A DNA stretch of 64,000 nucleotides, from positions 82,090,852-82,154,851 of the forward strand of contig OW240912.1 in assembly GCA_933207985.1 (NCBI GenBank), in the 5' to 3' direction. Both the position numbers and the translations under genes were made by a program. Each line of letters opens with the position of its first letter. The first letter of the stretch is position 1. Below, one piece after another: positions 1-9,350 of this stretch. Source of the DNA: Pelobates cultripes (Eukaryota > Chordata > Amphibia > Anura > Pelobatidae). The notes below the pieces were generated by a model. That model was not told the origin of the DNA and did no database searches. It saw nothing but the letters and a program-made list of their open reading frames with translations.

Positions 1-191
1 GCATTGGAAGGGAATGGAGGAGGAGTTTATCAACAACCCAACTGGTTTTGCCTGGTGAAAGGCCATGTGCTTCACAGAGGACTCCATTATTGCCTAAGGG
101 TAGAATGGGGGCTTGAATCCCTGTATTAGAACACAATAACACTTCATTGACATACAGTTTGGCTGTTAATCACATCCCCCCACTTATTACA

Positions 192-760
192 TATAGGGAG
201 AGGTATTAGCAGTAGGAAGAGGGAAGTGCTCATGACATTGTACAGAACACTGGTGAGACCTCACTTGGAGTATTGTACACAGTACTGGAGACCGTATCTT
301 CAGAAGGATATTGATACCTTAGAGAGGGTTCAGAGAAGGGCTACTAAACTGGTTCATGGATTGCGGGATAAAACTTACCAGGAAAGGTTAAAGGATCTCA
401 ACATGTATAGCTTGGAGGAAAGACGAGACAGGGGGGATATGATAGAAACATTTAAATATATAAAGGGAATCAACACAGTAAAGGAGGAGACTATATTTAA
501 AAGAAGAAAAACTACCACAACAAGAGGACATAGTCTTAAATTAGAGGGACAAAGGTTTAAAAATAATATCAGGAAGTATTACTTTACTGAGAGGGTAGTG
601 GATGCATGGAATAGCCTTCCAGCTGAAAAGGTAGAGGTTAACACAGTAAAGGAGTTTGAGCATGCGTGGGATAGTCATAAGACCATCCTAACTATAAGAT
701 AAGGCTAGGGACTAATGAAAGTATTTAGAAAATTATCTGCCGTCACATTCTATGTTTCTA
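192..760 (+). mobile_element. 5'-truncated CR1-clade LINE, 3' end
   Basis: This fragment is the same family as the minus-strand LINE at 9351-10975: the two match from about 192 through the end of the coding region. It ends in a CR1-type 3' tail of ATTCTATG followed by TTTCTA. About 28 bases just upstream of the tail, present in the other copy, are deleted here. The abrupt 5' end within the reverse-transcriptase C-terminal region is typical of incomplete target-primed reverse transcription. I did not find a target-site duplication. Confidence 0.85.
226..702 (+). pseudogene. C-terminal fragment of CR1-like reverse transcriptase
   Basis: A 158-codon open frame encodes the C-terminal end of a non-LTR retrotransposon reverse transcriptase. 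It includes the segment RPHLEYCTQYWRPYLQKDI (the thumb-like region after the palm) and the terminal block around RVVDAWNSLPAE. It is nearly identical to the end of the protein encoded at 9445-10446. The catalytic palm with the FADD box is absent, so the fragment cannot encode an active enzyme. The GTG at the left end is only the first possible codon of the open frame, not a real start. The near-identity of the two copies suggests this CR1 lineage was active fairly recently. Confidence 0.8.
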
Positions 761-1597
761 CAAATCCCAGCACGTTTCCAGACAAGTCTCATTAATCACA
801 TTACTGGGCAAACCTCTCAGGAGTGAGGCTGCCTGAGAATGCTCTCTGATTGGATGGTATTGCAGTGCGCGTTAACCAATCAAAGTCTTCTGAAGGTTTT
901 TTAAACTGGCGGTGACTAATGAAAGACTCTGCTTCTTAAAAATCTTTCTTTCTTGCTCCCTCCACCAAATAGGCTGGAGAGACTGGAATATATTTTGCAG
1001 AGGTTTTTTGACAGTTTTTGCGATCAGGCAGCAGCGGAACTATAACCAATACAGCCAGTGCGGCTGCACCAGGGCCCACAAGCTGGGAGGGCTCATCTGA
1101 AAACATGCAAGTATTTAATAATGCATTTTTCAATGGAGGTATATCAGGAAAAAGCCATAGATGAAGATCTTTTTTAACTGATTCATTTACAAACCCTCCT
1201 CTTCTATCTCAGCACTGACTTTCTGTGGCTGTCCAAGGACAGACTTCCCAATGAGCAATTGCCTGCCACTTAATGTTAGCTGCACTGAGCTAAACAAACA
1301 GCAATTAATAGGATCTCTTGACTGGTTGACAGACAGGGGGTGTGTTACAAGGTTAATTTATAAAAGTGCCAATTTATATTGAAATCTGTGTTTTATTGTA
1401 AAATGAAAAAATAAAAGGAAACGCTCTTCACACATAAAGCATAAATGGTTAATTTACTGCAAATGCATACATTTGCAGTATTACAAACTCCTTCTGTTAG
1501 GTAGAGACAAACTAATAAATCAGATAGACATTTATTTAAACAAGTCCCACTGGGCACTAAGAAAATAGAAGACAAACCTTTAAAGGCAGCTTTAAAA
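761..1597. other. No recognised feature
   Basis: AT-rich sequence with only short open frames and no repeat signature that I recognise. Confidence 0.5.
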
Positions 1598-1992
1598 TTA
1601 AAGGATCACTATAGTGTCAGGAAAACAAACTCGTTTTCCTGACACTATATAATCCTTAGGGTCCCCCCACCCTCAGGGCCCCCCTCCCGCTGGGCTGAAG
1701 GGTTTAAAACCCCTTCAGCGCCGGGCTCCCTCTGCGCTGGTAACCTCTCCTCCCCCTCCGACGTCAGCTCCCGACTGGAGCCGAATGCGCGCGCACTAAA
1801 AACTCCCATAGGAAAGCATTTCTCAATGCTTTCCTATGGACGTTCTGCACACTGAATGCGATTTTCGCATTCAACGTGGCAGAAGCGCCTCTAGCGGCTG
1901 TCAGGAAGATAGAGGGTTAAAACCTGGGGGACCTGGCACCCAGACCACTTCATTGAGCTGGAGTGATCTGGGTGACTATAGTGGTCCTTTAA
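1598..1992. mobile_element. T2/Kolobok-like MITE
   Basis: A 395-bp non-autonomous element bounded by TTAA. The left end reads TTAAAGGATCACTATAGTG and the right end is the inverted ACTATAGTGGTCCTTTAA. The start resembles the TTAAAGGRR terminus described for Xenopus T2 (Kolobok superfamily) MITEs, which duplicate TTAA. Just inside the left end is a hairpin built on GTGTCAGGAAAACAAACTCG. No coding capacity. Related copies lie at 5081-5488, 43031-43453 and 56073-63819. Confidence 0.75.
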
Positions 1993-2096
1993 GGACATGA
2001 AATATCCAGGTATGACTGTGTTAGTATTGTGTTTGTTAGTGTCAGCTGGGCATAAATCCCTGCAGTAGTGTGATGGTCGTTTTGAATACTGTATAG

Positions 2097-2215
2097 CAGG
2101 TGTGGGCAACTTTTGTTACTTCGATGTTGTGGACTACATCTCCCTTGATGCTTTGCCAGCATTATGGCTGCATGAGCATTATGGAAGATGTAGTCCACAA
2201 CTTCTGGAATCTGGA
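2097..2215. mobile_element. hAT-like palindromic MITE, right end degraded
   Basis: The left end reads CAGGTGTGGGCAAC. The interior is a palindrome around a motif of the type GTTGTGGACTACATCTCC, with the inverted partner GATGTAGTCCACAAC near 2185-2203. Better preserved members are at 37410-37544 and 48593-48730. The right terminal repeat is missing or too diverged to define, so the right boundary is approximate. Confidence 0.6.
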
Positions 2216-3193
2216 AGAAATCTAAATGTAAAATCTAAAACTCTTTATCCTGCAACAGGGTGCCTCCATTTTAGGTTCCCGTCAATCATTGTTATAAGTG
2301 CTCTCCTTTCTACCTGACAGTCAGCATAAAGGCAGTGTGACGGAACTCATGTACTCCGACCAAGTACCTCCACCCAATCCATTTCCTAGCCGTTGGGGCA
2401 GGAGCCTGGAACGCTTCAGCCCCAGCTGATGATGCTGACTGGGGTCTTTCTGAAACTCTTTTACCCAACCAGACTCTTCTCACAGACAGGTTTGGTCCCC
2501 TCTGCCTTTCCTCTGCAGCTTTCCTTCCAGGCAGGTTTCATCCCCCATGCTAATTCCTCTGCAGCTCTGCTTATAGCGCTTGTTAATGCCTTAATAAGGG
2601 CACTTGTGGCTCTCAGGATTGGCTCTCTTAAGTTATCCCAGGGATAGAGGAAACATGCAGTCAGCCAACAGGTTCAAAGACTCTGTTACTGGGATCCCTA
2701 AAATCCACACAGGACACAGTTTCAAAAGGAACTAACATGCAATAATTTATTTTAACTCGGGACTACCACATATGTTCATTACATTTATATTGCTGTGGCA
2801 CCTTCAATATACTACACATAACCAAATCACAGCAGACAACATACAGCAACTTATTACAACACAATGACATATTTATAAAAGGGTGGGGAAGACAATAATT
2901 AATACAAAATATCTCTCCTGCCTGCAGAATTAGCAATATGCAAATGTACCCAAATATGAAAATTAATAAGCCTTGCTATTGCGGTAGTGCATCTAGCTGT
3001 TGCTACCAATAGAGGGCGCTATACAGGCTCCATAGCCAAATCCACCTAGTTGCTAGCAAGCATCAGCAGGCCTATAACAATTAACAATAAATACATAATA
3101 CACACCCTGCACCTGTAATGGGCACAAGGTGACTTAGACATTGGAGTAGTCCAGGGTCCTACATAAAGTGTTCATCTGAAACTCCTGGTGATG
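2216..3193. other. No recognised feature
   Basis: Sequence without a convincing gene or a repeat boundary that I can define. Confidence 0.45.
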
Positions 3194-3378
3194 GTGATTA
3201 CCAGGGCCGGATTAACATAGGGGCTGATGGAGCTGCAGCTCCAGGCCCAAGCCCATGGAATAGGCACATTGATTTAATTTTTTTTTTTTTAAATCAATGG
3301 GCCTATTCCATGGGCTGGGGAAGCAGCTCTGCACAGAGTCCAGACAGCAGCCCCGAGCCTGCAGAGACAGCCAAAGCT

Positions 3379-3387
3379 CAGGTAAGT
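3379..3387 (+). promoter_or_regulatory. Consensus 5' splice-site motif in hAT-like element
   Basis: CAGGTAAGT is a perfect match to the vertebrate splice-donor consensus. It follows a segment containing CTGCAGAGACAGCC and lies immediately before the tandem array. The same arrangement occurs at 52251 (plus), 46283-46275 (minus) and 34721-34713 (minus). Whether it is used as a donor is unknown. Confidence 0.45.
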
Positions 3388-3815
3388 GGGGGGAAAGGCT
3401 GCAGGGAGACATGGAGACACAGACACTAGGGGACACTGAGACACTAGGGGACACAGTGAGACATGGGGACACTGAGACACTAGGGGGCACTGGGAGACCT
3501 GGGGACACAGACAATAGGGGAAACTGAGAGACTTGGGGACACTGGGAAACATAGGGATACTTGGTGACACTGAGACACCAGGGGGCACTTGGAGACTTGG
3601 GGACACTGAGACACTAGGGGAAACTGTGAGACTTGGGGACACTGGGAGATATAGGGACACTGGGGAACATAGGGACCCTGGGGAACATAGGGACCCTGAG
3701 ACACTAGGGACACAGTGGCCCCATGTCTCCCAAGGGACCCTAGTCTCCCAAAGTCCCCTAGTTTTCCAGTGTCCCAATGTCTCCCAATGTCCCCATGTCT
3801 CTCAGTGTCCCCTAG

Positions 3816-3914
3816 TATAAAAGAAAAAAATCTCAGGCACTCACTGTGATAGATTTAAGCAGGTTTATTGGACACCGCAATGCTTCGACCTGGACCCAGG
3901 TCTTTATCAAGTCT
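3816..3914 (-). mobile_element. Hammerhead-derived retroelement fragment inside the minisatellite
   Basis: On the minus strand this reads TTGATAAAGACC, a loop, CAGGTCGAAGCATTG, then CAATAAACCTGC. This has the layout of a hammerhead ribozyme as found in Penelope-like retroelements (CUGANGA, stem II, GAAA, short stem III), but with changed core bases (UUGAUAA instead of CUGAUGA; GAAG instead of GAAA). It is therefore probably inactive. A second copy at 4009-4106 appears to have been duplicated with the surrounding array. Confidence 0.55.
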
Positions 3915-4008
3915 CCAGTGCCCCCTATGTATCAGAGTGTCTCAGTGCCCCACGTCTCACAGTGTCCCAATGTTTCCCAGTGCCCCCAAGTGTCTCAGTG
4001 TCCCCTAG

Positions 4009-4106
4009 TATAAAAGAAAAAATCTCAGGCACTCACTGTGATAGATTTAAGCAGGTTTATTGGACACTGCAACATTTTGACCTGTACCCAGGTCTTTATC
4101 AATTCT
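4009..4106 (-). mobile_element. Second copy of hammerhead-derived fragment
   Basis: A near-copy of 3816-3914 with the same flanking array sequence (CCCCTAGTATAAAAG on the left, CTCCAGTG on the right). This suggests that array unit plus insertion were duplicated together. Confidence 0.55.
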
Positions 4107-4749
4107 CCAGTGTCATCTATATATCACAGTGTCCCCTATATATCACAGTGTCCCTATGTATCACAGTGTCTCATTGCCCCATGTCTCCCAGTGTCCCCTT
4201 GTGTCTCCAAGTCGCCCAGTGTCTCCATGTCTCCCAGTGTCCCCAAGTGTCTCAGTGTCCCCAGGTCTCCCAGTGTTCCCTAGTATCTCAGTGTCCCCAT
4301 GTCTCCCAGTGTCCCCATGTCTCTCAATGTCCCCTAGTGTCCTAGTAACACTTTGAGACATGGGGACACAGACACTAAGGGACTGGGAGACATGGGGACA
4401 CAGACATGCCCCCTTTTGGGGTATGTTCACCCCTTTCGGCAGTTCTGGTTATGTGATTTGCGTCAGTGGCCCACCCTTTTATCACATCCATAGACTTCCT
4501 GCTTTACTGGACACTGCAGTTAGTGGGTATGGATTTACTTGAAAGATGAAAGCGTGAGATTAGTGTAGGGTATGTGTTTTCTCATAGCTGCATCCTATGA
4601 GTTTCCCTGCAGCACCATCTCCATCAGATAGATCACGCTTGGGAGGTAGGACTGTTTTAGTGTTTTTGGTCAATAAGATGTTGTAATTAGGCCCCTCATA
4701 ATTGTCAGCACCAGGCCCACTGGGCTCTTAATCTGGCCCTGGTGATTAC

Positions 4750-5080
4750 CATCACAGGCAGTATACAGAGAAGATGAGAATTGTAAAAATGTTTTTAGTT
4801 CTCTTTAATTGCAATGTTTACCCTAGCTTTGCCTTGTCAGAATTGTATTATGATGTAATTTGCTAAATCTGTAATATAATTTTATTTTTAAATAGAGCTT
4901 TTTATTAAAAAGCTTAACACGAATTATAGATACTTTTTACTCTTTTATTCCAGAGAAGAAACAGTTTCTCTTTAATACATTGCTGTAGCCATTGACCAAC
5001 ACACAACTGTGCTTCTCTGTGTTTATTACAAATAAAACTCCTGGCCTTACCTTGGCCATGGAAATCGGTCACATCTATTA
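4750..5080. other. No recognised feature
   Basis: AT-rich sequence between two transposons; nothing recognised. Confidence 0.5.
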
Positions 5081-5488
5081 TTAAAGGACCACTATAGGCA
5101 CCCAGACCACTTCAGCCTCATGAAGTGGTCTGGGTGCCTGGTCCATCTAGGATTAACACTTGCTGCTGTAAACATAGCAGTTTCAGAGAAACTGCTATGT
5201 TTACCTACAGGCTAAACCATCCTCTAGTGGCTGTCTCATTGACAGCCGCTAGAGGCACTTCCGTGAGAAGATGCCAGCGTCCATAGGAAAACATTGAGAA
5301 TGCTTTCCTATGAGACTGGCTGAATGCCTGCGCGGATGACGGGGAAAGGAGACGGAGAGTCTCCAGCACCGAGGGAGCCCGGCGCTGGAGAAAGGTAAGG
5401 AGTGGGACCCTGAGGGTGGGGGCACCCTCAGGGCACTATAGTGCCAGGAAAACAAGAATGTTTTCCTGGCACTATAGTGGTCTTTCAA
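5081..5488. mobile_element. T2/Kolobok-like MITE, inverted relative to 1598-1992
   Basis: Begins TTAAAGGACCACTATAGGC and ends CACTATAGTGGTCTTTCAA, so the right TTAA is mutated. The hairpin containing GTGCCAGGAAAACAAG is at the right end here and the CACCCAGACCACTTCA module at the left, the reverse of the order at 1598-1992. An AAAGGTAAGG splice-donor-like motif lies near 5391-5400. Confidence 0.75.
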
Positions 5489-7099
5489 GTTAGTATTAGA
5501 CTGTGGTACTTGACCTGGCGTCTAATATACATAGCTATTAGGTCTGTTTCTTGAACCAAAATACTCTTCAGAGTGTGCAAGGCATTTTCTTGCATGTGTA
5601 TGTTGTGTTGGATTTGGGAGGGAAACGTTCCAATGATTAATTTGTAACCTACTAAATATAACACTCACTCCACACTTTTAATTGAAATTTGCAAATGGGA
5701 TTTCCCTTTTAAAGATACATTTCCGCAGCTGTGCAGTTCACTGGATGCCAGAGTAAATTGGTGATTTTGTGAATCCCCAGTGAATAATATTATTTGCTTA
5801 CCAGGAATTAATATTTTGAAGCATTGCTTCATAGTGACCATGTGTTGTCATAAAAACTAATGAATACATAGTATCATTTTTATGCAAGGAACTATGTATT
5901 AAAAGCCATACATTACCCTGCAGTTACTTAAATTTTTATATTTGCAAATGAGTACATCTAAAATAATAGACACATAAAACATATCTTCTTATATCCCTTC
6001 CTAATTTCAGTTATATCTTATGTCCCATTCTCTCCTCTTCCTTTCCCATTCAGTCATATCTTTTTTCCCCTTCCTTCTTTCCCTTTGTATCTCCCTCTCC
6101 ACAATCCAGCAATTGTAGAATATGGGTAGCTTGACATGGATGCTGGATTTATTACAAGCTTGGGGCTTTGGGTTAGCATAGAAATGAGGGCAAAGGATTT
6201 AGGTGCCTTTTTTTCGACTCCTGTACTGATTGTGCCATTTTGCATCTCTGTGGGGCAGTCGACCAGCAGTGGAGCTGCAGTAAATTAAGTTGTCTCCAAT
6301 AGTTGCCTCGCCCCTTAACATGCCAGGAATCCCAAGACTGGAGACTACATTATATTTGTACACTGCCATCTATAGATTTGTACAAAAAAGATGGAAGTTA
6401 AATCTCTGTGTTGTCTCAGTGGTAACAGAGGGGCCAGGCTGTCGATCCTGGAAAAGCAGTGTTTCTTCAAACCACTTTAAAGTTTTTTTAGAAAATTGGA
6501 GAGGCTACACCCAAAGATTGCTTGTAGCATAAAAGCTAACATAAGCTGTATTGGTTATAGGAATAGGGATTTATGTGTCGAAATCAATCGTGTGTCTTTA
6601 AGAACCTGCTGAAAATAAATTAAATTAAGACTTTAAATATTCAAATTAAATATTTAAATGGAGTAGGCAGACTTGCCTGTGCCCACACACTACTTTCCCG
6701 AATATAAATGTCTTTTAAATATAGAATGTCAGAGGATGTGCCATCCCAACAATACCACTTGCAAAAAAGGCTGAAATGTCAGACTATAATTTATTGAATG
6801 TATGAATTTCTGTTCCATGAAACTCGGCATTTTGAACTTGGTTTTTAATAAACATCAAATATATTAATCAATCAACATAGAGTGTTGATCTCTAAATTTG
6901 ACACAAAATTGACTTAAATGAATACCCAACTGACAAACCTAAGCTAAATTACAAATTACAATCACATTTTGTTTATTGGACATCCATTCGTGCATTAATG
7001 AATAGCCCCTCTTTTATTTATCATTGGCACATAGTAAGCAAGATGCAATAACAAAAACACTCAGTACTCAAAAGGGATCGTAATGTAAAGTAATGATAA
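5489..7099. other. No recognised feature
   Basis: AT-rich sequence with only short open frames; no repeat boundary or motif identified. Confidence 0.5.
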
Positions 7100-7720
7100 G
7101 TAAATAAATGCAATGCCAGTTTAGTGTCCTGCTATTTTCGATAATTTTTTCCAACATAACATATCAGCACGTATTTGTGATCTTGGGTTTAATGCAACTG
7201 CCACGTACATTAAACCTACGGAACCTGCCAGTTGTTGATCTTCCATCCACAGCCAAGAACCTAAGCAGCCGCCAGCCCTGGCTAATTAAATATCCGTGAC
7301 TGACTGCCCACTGAACAGTCTGGCTCTGTTTAATTATATGTTCCCCTGCTGTGCCTGAACTTTGCAGTCTGCGCTGGGAAAAGCAGGCTTTCAGCACACC
7401 AGCAAGACGCACTGCCACATGCACGTGCTGCCTAGCATTGGCTGTTTTAAGGACAATGGGGAATAAGCTAATAGCACATTGTATGAGTCAGGGACTCAAA
7501 AGAAGGCTGCGTGCAGCGCTGAGCATAAGAATCTCAAAAACCTTGAGCTATGTGGATGCTGAGGGTCTTGGAACAAAACCAAAAGATGTGATTGAATCCC
7601 TAGACAGGTATACAGAAAGGAAACGCAAGCCATCTGACACAGAGTGAAGAGAGGCTACAAGATAAAGGGTCTGTCAAACAGGAGAGAATCATCTGAGAAC
7701 AATACGAGACACATCTTCGC
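7100..7720. other. Higher-GC segment, possibly single-copy
   Basis: Compared with its AT-rich flanks, about 7190-7660 is noticeably richer in G and C and shows no transposon signature. A 98-codon open frame (7351-7647, plus) has no recognisable domain. It could be a conserved non-coding element, a non-coding exon or an old unrecognised repeat. Confidence 0.2.
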
Positions 7721-7995
7721 TACCTTGAGTAGTGTTCTGTGTTTTACAGAAGCAGAACTAGGAGGAGATAAATAATCTTTTTTAATACCAATCCACCGAT
7801 GCCTATTATTTTTTTTGTAGCATATGGGTTTATTTTAAAAAGGATACACGGTTGTTTTGCAGTGTTGACTATGAAAGAAACATGCTAATTCAAGCCCCAT
7901 TTTAAAGGTCGTAACCTATTAAAGGTATATTTTGTTCCTGACGCTTTGTATGCACTGACGCTTATGTCACTTAACAGTGAATTGTGATGTGGGTA

Positions 7996-8066
7996 GGGGT
8001 AAGAGTATATATATATATATACATATATATATATACACATATATAAATATATATATATATATACAC

Positions 8067-8097
<31 letters not shown>

Positions 8098-8098
8098 C
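7996..8098. repeat. (TA)n microsatellite with ACA interruptions
   Basis: About 100 bases of alternating T and A interrupted by ACATATATAAATA-type variants. It abuts the palindrome at 8101-8340. Confidence 0.95.
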
Positions 8099-8100
8099 AT

Positions 8101-8340
8101 ATACACCAAAAAGATATTGGTAGCCAACACTCAAGGTCTTGTGAAAAAAGAAGGTTTTCTTTATTAATATGAAGATCCTACAGAAGGTCAACGTTTCAGT
8201 TCATATTAGAACATAGCCATGTCCTGATGAAAGTTCTAATATGAACTGAAACGTTGACCTTATGTAGGATCTTCATATCAATAAAAAAACCTTTTTTTAC
8301 AAGACCTTGAGTGCTGGCTACCAATATCTTTTTGGTGTAT
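8101..8340. mobile_element. 240-bp palindromic retroelement unit with hammerhead core
   Basis: Two inverted arms (8101-8211 and 8233-8340) start and end with ATACACCAAAAAGATATTGG and its complement. Each arm contains a CAATAAA-type motif and GAAACGTTGACC. The short spacer supplies CTGATGA, completing a hammerhead layout on the plus strand. This fits a head-to-head pair of ends from a Penelope-like element, a group known to carry hammerhead ribozymes. Confidence 0.6.
8221..8259 (+). ncRNA. Hammerhead ribozyme-like motif, intact core
   Basis: The conserved core CTGATGA (8224-8230) is followed by stem II AGTTC/GAACT (8232-8236 with 8243-8247) closing a 6-base loop, then GAAA (8248-8251). A very short stem III forms within ACGT (8251-8254). 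The expected cleavage position would be after T8255. Stem I begins with GTC (8221-8223) pairing with GAC (8256-8258), directly next to the core. All invariant core bases are present. A very short stem III is typical of Penelope-type hammerheads, which tend to work as dimers. Activity is not shown. Confidence 0.55.
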
Positions 8341-8398
8341 GCTGTGCAGTCGATCACCGGGCAATAAGACTGGGAAGTTGGAGTGCAAAACCTACAAA

Positions 8399-8400
<2 letters not shown>

Positions 8401-8449
<49 letters not shown>
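8401..8449. repeat. (TA)n microsatellite
   Basis: About 49 bases of uninterrupted TA. Confidence 0.95.
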
Positions 8450-8450
<1 letters not shown>

Positions 8451-8840
8451 GCTTGTGTTGGACCATTTTTATTACTAGACAGATAAGAGATAATGCATTT
8501 AAGTATGCAAAAATCAATAAATTACAAATAATGAAAATATACTCACATTTGAATTTCTTGCATTTGCCGCAAACATCTTCAAGGGAACCAAACAAAACAT
8601 AAAGGGACAACCTTTCATAACATACCATGCATCCCAAAGGGAGCACATGTTAAATAAGGCATTTTTTGTAGCCAAAATGATACACTATCACTGGGGAGGA
8701 AATTAGAGAAATGGGATATAAGATAGACAACTGTCACCTCATAACTATTTTTAATATAATAATCTCATCAAGTTTTGAAAGGAAATAGATTTTTTAATAA
8801 GTATATGAAAAAAAATAGAAACCCTCATCCTGACCTTTAG

Positions 8841-8993
8841 TATATGATGAGGAAAAATAGAAGAGAAGTCCAGGCACTCTCAGGATACTCTCAAGCTTGA
8901 CAAAGACCGTGTAGGTCAAAACGTTGCAGTAGGTTCAATAAATTTGCCTTTTTGTATCCTGAGAGTGCCTTTGAATTTTTCCTCATCAAATAC
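8841..8993 (+). mobile_element. Palindromic unit with degenerate hammerhead
   Basis: The ends are inverted: GATGAGGAAAAATAGAAG with CTTTGAATTTTTCCTCATC, and GGCACTCTCAGGATAC with GTATCCTGAGAGTGCC. The centre reads CTTGACAAAGACC, GTGTA, GGTCAAAACGTTGC and then CAATAAA. This is the hammerhead layout with C3 and G8 of the core replaced, so probably dead. Confidence 0.55.
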
Positions 8994-9350
8994 TTGATTC
9001 CTGGTACTGGGACTGGTCTGATGCACCAGAATGGGTTTGAGTGCAGTTCCACATTCCTGCTATATTATGACCTTTAGAATATGACAGAATCCTTCTGCCA
9101 TATGCATGCACCTTGGGTCGGGCAGTGATTGAAAACCGACCATAGTCTCTATGGTCTTCCCTGCTTTTGAAACACTCACCCAAGGTCAAAAGCTACACTA
9201 TCACAGCTGAGGGATCTTATATCTCTCACCCCCACTAGATTATCTGGGAAGGATTCTTTCTCTCTGTCCCATGCTGTTTACTACACCATTGCTGAAAATC
9301 TTCCAGCATTGCAGCATTCACAATGAGCTCCCACCAGGCCAGGAAGTAAT
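8994..9350. other. No recognised feature
   Basis: Short flank between two retroelements; nothing recognised. Confidence 0.5.

Larger units (their letters stand above)
3400..4400. repeat. Minisatellite of GGGGACACTGAGACACTAG-type units, with strand inversion
   Basis: Degenerate units of roughly 19-27 bp containing GGGGACACTGAGACACTAG occupy about 3400-3715 on the plus strand. After about 3715 the reverse complement (for example TGTCTCCCAGTGTCCCCA) takes over and continues to about 4340, with a short return to the first orientation near 4350-4400. The open frames across this stretch are artefacts of the repeat. Confidence 0.8.
3202..4741 (+). mobile_element. Non-autonomous hAT-like transposon with internal minisatellite
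   Basis: The ends are inverted repeats: CAGGGCCGGATTAA on the left and TTAATCTGGCCCTG on the right. A perfect 8-bp direct repeat, GTGATTAC, flanks the element at 3194-3201 and 4742-4749. An 8-bp target duplication with CAGGG-type ends is diagnostic of the hAT superfamily. Close to the left end is an A/T-rich hairpin (3241-3320) and an exon-like segment ending in CAGGTAAGT (3379-3387). The rest is mostly the tandem array described below. No transposase is encoded. Confidence 0.85.

Noticed and set aside
3212..4430. Several overlapping frames rich in SVSPS or GDTE
   Set aside because: All derive from the GGGGACACTGAGAC minisatellite on one strand or the other.
7885..8191. Tyr/Ile-rich frames
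   Set aside because: They are products of the TA microsatellite.
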